Assembly: GCF_013608025.1 (NCBI RefSeq)
Contig: NZ_VDLV01000002.1
Location: forward strand, 1 to 64,000
From: Pseudomonas brassicacearum subsp. neoaurantiaca
GTDB lineage: Bacteria; Pseudomonadota; Gammaproteobacteria; Pseudomonadales; Pseudomonadaceae
Reading direction: 5' to 3'
Length of the DNA stretch: 64,000 bases
Below, in pieces: positions 58,154 through 64,000 of this stretch (its first letter is position 1; each line of letters opens with the position of its first letter). A program made the translations under genes and the position numbers. The notes under the pieces were generated by a model. It saw only the letters and a program-made list of their open reading frames with translations. It made no database searches and was not told the DNA's origin.

Positions 58154-58510
58154 TTAAATCGTGGACAGGGCCTTGAGAATATTCTCCGGCTCATACCCGC
58201 GAATCAACGTGCCATTTACGTCCAGGATCGGAATCCCTCGACCACCCAGCGCCTCGTAGGTCTTGCGCGCCTCGGCGTCTTTCTCGATATCGAACTCGCG
58301 AAACGGTACGCCTTTCTCGTCCAGGAAGCGCCGGGTGGCCTTGCAGTAGCCACACCAATCGGTGGCATACAGCACGACGCGGGCATTGCTGCGAATCTGC
58401 TCTGAAACCATCTGCGACGGATTGAACACCCGCTCGATCTTGCCCCAATTCTGGTAAGCCACCACCACCAGAAGAACCAGCAGGCATTTCTTCAGCACAC
58501 CACTGAGCAT
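58154..58510 (-). CDS. membrane-anchored glutaredoxin-like protein
   Basis: A 118-residue protein with an N-terminal membrane segment (residues 7-20, CLLVLLVVVAY) and a glutaredoxin fold with the redox motif CGYC and cis-Pro in GRGIPILDV. It probably works in the periplasm or at the membrane. The ATG at 58510 shares one base with the yejK stop. Confidence 0.9.
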   Translation of the reverse strand: MLSGVLKKCLLVLLVVVAYQNWGKIERVFNPSQMVSEQIRSNARVVLYATDWCGYCKATRRFLDEKGVPFREFDIEKDAEARKTYEALGGRGIPILDVNGTLIRGYEPENILKALSTI

Positions 58511-59514
58511 CAATTGCGGCGCTTGAGCTGATCGGTCAGCGACGTCGGCAACCCCTTGATGATCAACGTACCTGCCTCTTCGTCGTACTCGATCTTGGAG
58601 CCCAGCAGGTGCGCTTCGAAGCTGATGGACAAGCCTTCGGCGCGGCCGGTGAAGCGGCGGAACTGGTTGAGGGTGCGTTTATCCGCCGGAATCTCTGGCG
58701 AAAGGCCGTAGTCCTTATTGCGGATATGGTCGTAGAAGGCTTTCGGGCGATCCTCGTCGATCAGTTCGGAGAGTTCTTCCAGGCCCATGGGTTCGCCGAG
58801 CTTGGCCTGGCTGCTGGCGTAATCCACCAGGGTCTTGGTTTTTTCCCGGGCGTCGTCTTCGGGCAGGTCTTCGCTCTCGACGAAGTCACTGAAGGCCTTG
58901 AGCAGCGTACGGGTTTCGCCGGGGCCGTCGACGCCTTCCTGGCAGCCGATGAAGTCGCGAAAGTACTCCGAGACTTTCTTGCCGTTCTTGCCCTTGATGA
59001 ACGAAATGTACTGCTTGGATTGTTTGTTGTTCTGCCATTCCGACACGTTGATCCGTGCCGCCAGGTGCAGTTGGCCCAGATCCAGGTGACGGGACGGGGT
59101 GACGTCCAGCTCGTCGGTGACGGCAACGCCTTCGCTGTGGTGCAAAAGGGCGATGGCCAGGTAGTCGGTCATGCCTTGCTGGTAATGGGCGAACAGCACA
59201 TGACCGCCCACCGACAGGTTGGACTCTTCCATCAGTTTTTGCAGATGCTCCACCGCCACGCGACTGAACGCGGTGAAATCCTTGCCGCCATCCAGGTACT
59301 CCTTCAGCCAGCCGCTGAACGGATGCGCCCCGGACTCGGCGTGGAAGAAACCCCAGGCCTTGCCTTGTTTGGCGTTATAGCTTTCATTGAGGTCGGCGAG
59401 CATGTTCTCGATGGCCGTGGACTCAGCCAGTTCGGAGTCGCGGGCGTGGAGCACAGCAGGCGTGCCGTCGGGTTTTTTGTCGATCAGGTGGACGATGCAA
59501 TGACGGATCGGCAT
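58510..59514 (-). CDS. yejK: YejK/NdpA nucleoid-associated protein
   Basis: A 334-residue protein with the family opening [17 protein letters not shown] and blocks [20 protein letters not shown] and [16 protein letters not shown]. It binds nucleoid DNA; molecular role is poorly known. The ATG at 59514 is chosen from the conserved start. It is in operon with the glutaredoxin gene. Confidence 0.95.
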   Translation of the reverse strand: MPIRHCIVHLIDKKPDGTPAVLHARDSELAESTAIENMLADLNESYNAKQGKAWGFFHAESGAHPFSGWLKEYLDGGKDFTAFSRVAVEHLQKLMEESNLSVGGHVLFAHYQQGMTDYLAIALLHHSEGVAVTDELDVTPSRHLDLGQLHLAARINVSEWQNNKQSKQYISFIKGKNGKKVSEYFRDFIGCQEGVDGPGETRTLLKAFSDFVESEDLPEDDAREKTKTLVDYASSQAKLGEPMGLEELSELIDEDRPKAFYDHIRNKDYGLSPEIPADKRTLNQFRRFTGRAEGLSISFEAHLLGSKIEYDEEAGTLIIKGLPTSLTDQLKRRN

Positions 59515-59909
59515 GGATTTCTCGGCTGATGAAAGAGAGGAGGGCACGCTCCCCGAAAAAGGGCCCAGTGTACCGCAATCACTGGTTTTGCAACGCGTCG
59601 AAGGCCCTTTCAGACCCGTGCGACGCCTCGCGAGGGTTTTTTTACCGATTTAGCGCAATAAAGCTGACCAAATGGGTAGGTAGAGGCGGATATTTCACAG
59701 GCGTTGTGCTAGTTTTGCCCGGTCTTACGCGATGTCACTGCGTTAAGCGTGCATTCAGCATTTGTCAGGTCGAACCAAACCCGGATTTCGGCATCTATTA
59801 CCCCGATCCGTCGTGGTGATGACCGAGGGCGGCTGATCAGATTGATCGGGCTCGATGGCTGACACTGCACTCTGCAATCCATATGAATTTGATAGGGAAG
59901 GAACACTAC
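59515..59909. other. intergenic region upstream of the HU gene
   Basis: About 395 bases without a supported gene. CCTCGCGAGG followed by G and seven T (59626-59643) looks like a terminator reading right, yet no plus-strand gene precedes it. The rest probably holds the HU promoter; a clear box is not seen. Confidence 0.5.
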
Positions 59910-60191
59910 ATGGCTCTTACTAAAGACCAACTGATCGCTGATTTGGCTGAATCTGTAGACGCACCAAAAGCTACCGTGCGTGCTCTGCTGGACCAACTGG
60001 GCCAAGTCGTTGCCGATCAGCTGGAAAACGGCGGCGAACTGACCTTGCCAGGCGTTGGCAAGCTGAAAGTCACCGAGCGTCCTGCCCGTACCGGTCGCAA
60101 CCCTTCGACTGGCGCAGCCATCGAAATCCCGGCCAAGAAAGTGATCAAGCTGGTTGTGGCCAAAGGCCTGACCGACGCTGTGAACAAGTAA
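59910..60191 (+). CDS. HU family DNA-binding protein
   Basis: A 93-residue nucleoid protein with the HU/IHF fold: MALTKDQLIADLAES, LPGVGKLKVTERPARTGRNP (the DNA-contacting arm with Arg-Asn-Pro) and a basic tail (KKVIKLVVAKGL). It bends DNA. GAAGGA lies eight bases before the ATG at 59910. It is a third HU-type paralogue rather than HupA/HupB of the lon cluster, by context. Confidence 0.95.
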   Translation: MALTKDQLIADLAESVDAPKATVRALLDQLGQVVADQLENGGELTLPGVGKLKVTERPARTGRNPSTGAAIEIPAKKVIKLVVAKGLTDAVNK

Positions 60192-60202
60192 GACGCAGCG
60201 AT

Positions 60203-60243
60203 AAAAAAACCGTGCTTCGGAGCGATCCGGACACGGTTTTTTT
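60203..60243 (+). terminator. terminator of the HU gene
   Basis: AAAAAACCGTG and CACGGTTTTTT arms around an inner 18-base loop. Confidence 0.88.
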
Positions 60244-60277
60244 GTGCCTGTGATTCTGTATCGACGCTGTTGTCATT

Positions 60278-60299
60278 GTGGGAGCGAGTTTGCTCCCAC
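60278..60299. repeat. compact REP-like palindrome
   Basis: GTGGGAGC-GAGTTT-GCTCCCAC, eight-base perfect arms: a shortened family B unit. Confidence 0.85.
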
Positions 60300-60315
60300 C
60301 TTGGTCTGAGTCGTA

Positions 60316-61335
60316 TTAGCGGACCCAGCGCTCACGCCGCCATATCTGCTGCTCGGACTTGGTCTGGAAAGTCCACGCCACAAAACGGCTCTGCTTCTGC
60401 CCCTGCGACATCTCCACCACCTGGCTCTCCAGCGCGCCAGCCTTTTTCAGCGCGGTTTCGATGGCCGGCAGGTTCGAGGCTTTCGATACCAACGTGCTGA
60501 ACCACAAGACCTTGTGTTGGAAGTTCGCACTTTCGGCAATCAGCTGCGTCACAAAACGCGCTTCACCGCCCTCACACCATAGTTCTGCCGATTGCCCGCC
60601 AAAGTTCAGCACCGGCAGCTTGCGTTTCGGGTCAGCCTTGCCCAAGGCGCGCCACTTGCGCTCGCTGCCCTTGGTCGCTTCTTCCATCGAGGCATGGAAC
60701 GGCGGGTTGCACATGGTCAGGTCGAAGCGCTCGCCCGGTTCCAGCAGGCCGATAAGGATGTGCTTGCGGTTTTCCTGCTGGCGCAGCTGGATGACCTTGC
60801 TCAAGTCGTTGGATTGAACGATGGCCCTGGCGGCCGCGACCGCTGTCGGGTCGATCTCGGAGCCGAGGAAGTGCCAACGGTATTCGCTGTTGCCAATCAG
60901 CGGGTAAACGCAATTGGCGCCCATGCCGATGTCCAGCACATTGACGATCGCACCACGCGGCACCTTGCCGTCGTTCATGCTCGCCAGCAGGTCAGCGAGA
61001 AAGTGCACGTAATCGGCGCGGCCTGGAACCGGAGGGCAGAGGTAATCCGCCGGGATGTCCCAGTGCTGGATACCATAGAACGCCTTGAGCAATGCCCGGT
61101 TGAACACTCGCACCGCGTCGGGGCTGGCGAAGTCGATGCTTTCCTTGCCGTACGGGTTGGTGATCACGTACTTCGCCAGTTCCGGCGAGGTCTTGATCAG
61201 CGCCGGGAAGTCGTAACGACCCTGATGGCGATTGCGCGGGTGCAGGCTGGCCTTCTCCCGCGGCGCCACGGGTTTGGCCTCGGTGGCGGGCTTGGTCTTC
61301 TGACGGGCAGGTTTTGGAGCGCGAGGGGCAGTCAT
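60316..61335 (-). CDS. rlmF: RlmF, 23S rRNA adenine(1618)-N6-methyltransferase
   Basis: A 339-residue class I methyltransferase with a basic Lys/Pro/Ala-rich N-terminal tail (about 30 residues), the SAM motif [15 protein letters not shown], acidic loop GSEID and the catalytic NPPF (CNPPFHAS) typical of N6-adenine methyltransferases. [20 protein letters not shown] is the family C-terminal block. It modifies A1618 of 23S rRNA. Confidence 0.95.
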   Translation of the reverse strand: MTAPRAPKPARQKTKPATEAKPVAPREKASLHPRNRHQGRYDFPALIKTSPELAKYVITNPYGKESIDFASPDAVRVFNRALLKAFYGIQHWDIPADYLCPPVPGRADYVHFLADLLASMNDGKVPRGAIVNVLDIGMGANCVYPLIGNSEYRWHFLGSEIDPTAVAAARAIVQSNDLSKVIQLRQQENRKHILIGLLEPGERFDLTMCNPPFHASMEEATKGSERKWRALGKADPKRKLPVLNFGGQSAELWCEGGEARFVTQLIAESANFQHKVLWFSTLVSKASNLPAIETALKKAGALESQVVEMSQGQKQSRFVAWTFQTKSEQQIWRRERWVR

Positions 61336-61393
61336 GGGCGGGTCGATTCGGGGAGGGTTCAGAAATTGGCGGACATTGTCCCACTATTCAAAT

Positions 61394-61497
61394 GTGGGAG
61401 CGAGCTTATGTGGGAGCGAGCTTGCTCGCGATAGCGGTGGGTCAGCTTGCCCCCATGTTGAATGTACTGCCGTCATCGCGAGCAAGCTCGCTCCCAC
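61394..61497. repeat. REP-like repeat pair, family B, with tandem extra half arm
   Basis: A truncated copy GTGGGAGCGAGCTTAT (61394) runs straight into a complete pair (61410-61497). Confidence 0.92.
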
Positions 61498-61534
61498 AAA
61501 GGTTTTTCATTGTCTGGTAGAAAAGGGCGGGCAT

Positions 61535-61565
61535 AAAAAAGGAGGTCCGACTGGACCCCCTTTTT
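61535..61565 (-). terminator. terminator of valS
   Basis: AAGGGGGTCC-AGTC-GGACCTCCTT with T-run, 16 bases after the valS stop. Confidence 0.88.
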
Positions 61566-61580
61566 CATTGCGAACCACCG

Positions 61581-64000
61581 TTACAGGCTGGAGATCCGCG
61601 CGTGCTGCTCGGCCAGCTTGCCCAGGGCCTGTTCGGCCTCGGCCAGCTTGGCGCGTTCCTTCTCGATGACTTCTGCCGGCGCCTTGTCGACGAAGCCGGC
61701 GTTGGACAGCTTGCCGCCGACCCGCTGGACTTCGCCCTTCAGGCGCAGGATTTCCTTGTCCAGGCGCGCCAGTTCGGCAGCCTTGTCGATCAGGCCGGCC
61801 ATCGGCACCAGCACTTCCATCTCGCCAACCAGTGCGGTGGCTGACAGCGGCGCTTCTTCACCCGCAGCCAATACTGTCACCGATTCAAGCTTCGCCAGCT
61901 TCTTGAGCAGTGCTTCGTTCTCATTGAGGCGACGCAGGTCTTCGGCGTTGGCGTTTTTCAGGAACAGAGTCAGCGGCTTGCCTGGGCCGATGTTCATTTC
62001 GGCGCGGATGTTGCGCAGGCCGAGCATGAAGGTCTTCAACCATTCGATGTCGTCTTCCGCTGCCGGATCGATGCGGCTCTCGTTGGCCACCGGCCACGGT
62101 TGCAGCATGATCGTCTTGCCTTGGATACCCGCCAACGGTGCGATGCGCTGCCAGATTTCCTCGGTGATGAACGGCATGAACGGATGTGCCAGGCGCAGGG
62201 CCACTTCCAGCACGCGAACCAGGGTGCGACGGGTGCCGCGCTGGCGTTCGACCGGAGCGTTTTCGTCCCACAGCACAGGCTTGGACAGTTCCAGGTACCA
62301 GTCGCAATACTGGTTCCAGATGAACTCGTACAGCGCTTGTGCGGCCAGGTCGAAACGGAATTGGTCGAGCTGGCGGGTCACTTCGGCTTCGGTGCGTTGC
62401 AGCTGGGAAATGATCCAGCGATCAGCCAGGCTCAGCTCGTAGGCCTCGCCGTTCTGGCCGCAGTCTTCGCCTTTGTCCAGCACGTAGCGCGCGGCGTTCC
62501 AGATCTTGTTGCAGAAGTTGCGATAGCCTTCGACGCGACCCATGTCGAACTTGATGTCGCGACCGGTAGACGCCAACGAGCAGAAGGTGAAACGCAGGGC
62601 GTCGGTGCCGTAGCTGGCGATGCCCTCGGCGAATTCTTCGCGGGTGGCTTTCTCGATCTTCTTCGCCAGTTTCGGCTGCATCAGGCCGGAGGTGCGTTTC
62701 TGCACCAGGGTTTCCAGGTCGATGCCGTCGATGATGTCCAGCGGGTCCAGGACGTTACCCTTGGACTTGGACATCTTCTGGCCCTGGCCGTCGCGCACCA
62801 GGCCATGGACATAGACGGTCTTGAACGGCACTTGCGGGGTGCCGTCCTCGTTCTTCACCAGGTGCATGGTCAGCATGATCATCCGGGCGACCCAGAAGAA
62901 AATGATGTCGAAACCGGTGACCAGCACGTCGGTGGAGTGGAATTTCTTCAGGAACTCGGTCTGTTGCGGCCAGCCCAGTGTGGAGAAGGTCCACAGGCCC
63001 GAGCTGAACCAGGTATCGAGGACGTCGTTGTCCTGGGCCAGCGACACGTCCGGGCCAAGGTTATGCTTGGCGCGGACTTCGGCTTCATCGCGGCCGACGT
63101 AGACCTTGCCCGACTCGTCGTACCAGGCCGGGATGCGATGGCCCCACCACAGCTGACGGCTGATGCACCAATCCTGGATGTCGCGCATCCACGAGAAGTA
63201 CATGTTTTCGTATTGCTTGGGCACGAACTGGATGCGGCCATCTTCGACGGCGGCAATCGCCGGTTCGGCCAAAGGCTTGGTGGACACGTACCATTGGTCG
63301 GTCAGCCACGGCTCGATGATGGTGCCGGAGCGGTCGCCTTTCGGGACCTTCAGGGCGTGATCGTCGACGCTGACCAACAGGCCGGCGGCCTCGAATGCCG
63401 CAACGATCTGCTTGCGCGCCTCGAAGCGGTCCAGGCCGGCGTATTCAGCCGGGATCTGGCCGTCGACGCTTTCGTTCAGGGTGCCGTCGAGGTTGAACGC
63501 CTGGGCGGCCGGCAACACATTCGCGTTCTTGTCGAAGATGTTCAGCAGCGGCAGGTTGTGGCGCTTGCCGACTTCATAGTCGTTGAAATCGTGGGCCGGG
63601 GTGATCTTCACGCAGCCGGTGCCGAATTCCGGGTCGCAGTAGTCGTCGCCGATGATCGGGATGCGGCGGCCAACCAGCGGCAGCTCGACGAACTGGCCGA
63701 TCAGGGCCTTGTAGCGCTCGTCGTTCGGGTTCACCGCCACGGCGGAGTCACCCAGCATGGTTTCCGGACGCGTGGTGGCGACGATCAGGTAATCCTTGCC
63801 TTCAGCGGTTTTCGCGCCGTCGGCCAGCGGGTATTTCAGGTTCCACAAGAAACCTTTCTCGTCGTGGTTCTCCACTTCGAGGTCGGAAATGGCCGTGTGC
63901 AACTTGGTGTCCCAGTTGACCAGGCGCTTGCCGCGATAGATCAGGCCGTCTTCATGCAGTCGTACGAAGGCTTCCTTCACCGCTTCCGAGAGGCCGTCGT
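61581..64000 (-). CDS. valS: ValS, valyl-tRNA synthetase (5' end beyond the window)
   Basis: Class I synthetase charging tRNA-Val. About 805 C-terminal residues are present, and about 140 N-terminal residues, including the HIGH motif, lie off the right edge. Visible are the editing domain ([16 protein letters not shown]), the KMSKS loop in [14 protein letters not shown], the anticodon-binding domain, and the C-terminal coiled coil ([21 protein letters not shown]). Normal and intact as far as seen. Confidence 0.97.
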   Translation of the reverse strand, partial: DGLSEAVKEAFVRLHEDGLIYRGKRLVNWDTKLHTAISDLEVENHDEKGFLWNLKYPLADGAKTAEGKDYLIVATTRPETMLGDSAVAVNPNDERYKALIGQFVELPLVGRRIPIIGDDYCDPEFGTGCVKITPAHDFNDYEVGKRHNLPLLNIFDKNANVLPAAQAFNLDGTLNESVDGQIPAEYAGLDRFEARKQIVAAFEAAGLLVSVDDHALKVPKGDRSGTIIEPWLTDQWYVSTKPLAEPAIAAVEDGRIQFVPKQYENMYFSWMRDIQDWCISRQLWWGHRIPAWYDESGKVYVGRDEAEVRAKHNLGPDVSLAQDNDVLDTWFSSGLWTFSTLGWPQQTEFLKKFHSTDVLVTGFDIIFFWVARMIMLTMHLVKNEDGTPQVPFKTVYVHGLVRDGQGQKMSKSKGNVLDPLDIIDGIDLETLVQKRTSGLMQPKLAKKIEKATREEFAEGIASYGTDALRFTFCSLASTGRDIKFDMGRVEGYRNFCNKIWNAARYVLDKGEDCGQNGEAYELSLADRWIISQLQRTEAEVTRQLDQFRFDLAAQALYEFIWNQYCDWYLELSKPVLWDENAPVERQRGTRRTLVRVLEVALRLAHPFMPFITEEIWQRIAPLAGIQGKTIMLQPWPVANESRIDPAAEDDIEWLKTFMLGLRNIRAEMNIGPGKPLTLFLKNANAEDLRRLNENEALLKKLAKLESVTVLAAGEEAPLSATALVGEMEVLVPMAGLIDKAAELARLDKEILRLKGEVQRVGGKLSNAGFVDKAPAEVIEKERAKLAEAEQALGKLAEQHARISSL

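Overview
The window is a GC-rich chromosomal segment from a Pseudomonas of the fluorescens group. The evidence is a complete twelve-gene alginate operon, a dauBAR D-arginine locus next to an rhlB helicase gene, an aapJQMP amino-acid uptake operon, and many copies of two short palindromic REP-like repeats that carry GAGGGAGCTTGCTCCC or GAGCGAGCTTGCTCGC cores. The window holds 54 protein genes, the last one cut by the right edge. I saw no tRNA, rRNA, CRISPR array or insertion sequence.

Layout. 1-8 kb: a membrane diguanylate cyclase, then a minus-strand operon for an adaptor and RND pump with their own two-component system. 8-15 kb: a LysR regulator divergent from a four-gene export operon (outer-membrane lipoprotein, FUSC pump, DUF1656 peptide, HlyD adaptor). 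15-19 kb: a short-chain dehydrogenase, a small membrane protein and an orphan Rhs/TccC-like protein with an unassigned C-terminal domain. 19-36 kb: the alginate operon, read from algD leftward to algA, behind a long AT-richer leader. 36-42 kb: yaaA, a degenerate polysaccharide deacetylase-like protein, a PIN-PhoH ATPase and moaCDE. 42-48 kb: a basic amino-acid binding protein facing dauBAR, then rhlB and a carboxylesterase. 48-53 kb: aapJQMP. 53-64 kb: an mqsRA toxin-antitoxin pair, a GntR regulator with an MFS transporter, several small housekeeping genes, an HU protein, rlmF and the 3' part of valS.

How the genes work together. AlgD and AlgA make GDP-mannuronate precursors. Alg8 and Alg44 (a c-di-GMP sensor) polymerise, AlgK and AlgE form the outer-membrane secretin, AlgG, AlgX and AlgL modify and protect the polymer in the periplasm, and AlgI, AlgJ and AlgF acetylate it. 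The dau genes and their facing binding protein share a palindrome that is probably the DauR operator. Two uptake genes carry Hfq/Crc-type CA motifs at their ribosome-binding sites.

The most notable observations are the REP-like element lying in frame inside the algK signal-peptide region, another forming the C-terminus of an efflux lipoprotein, a G-tract and competing hairpin in the algI leader, the shared dau operator, a His48-to-Leu change in DauA, and the Rhs C-terminal domain.
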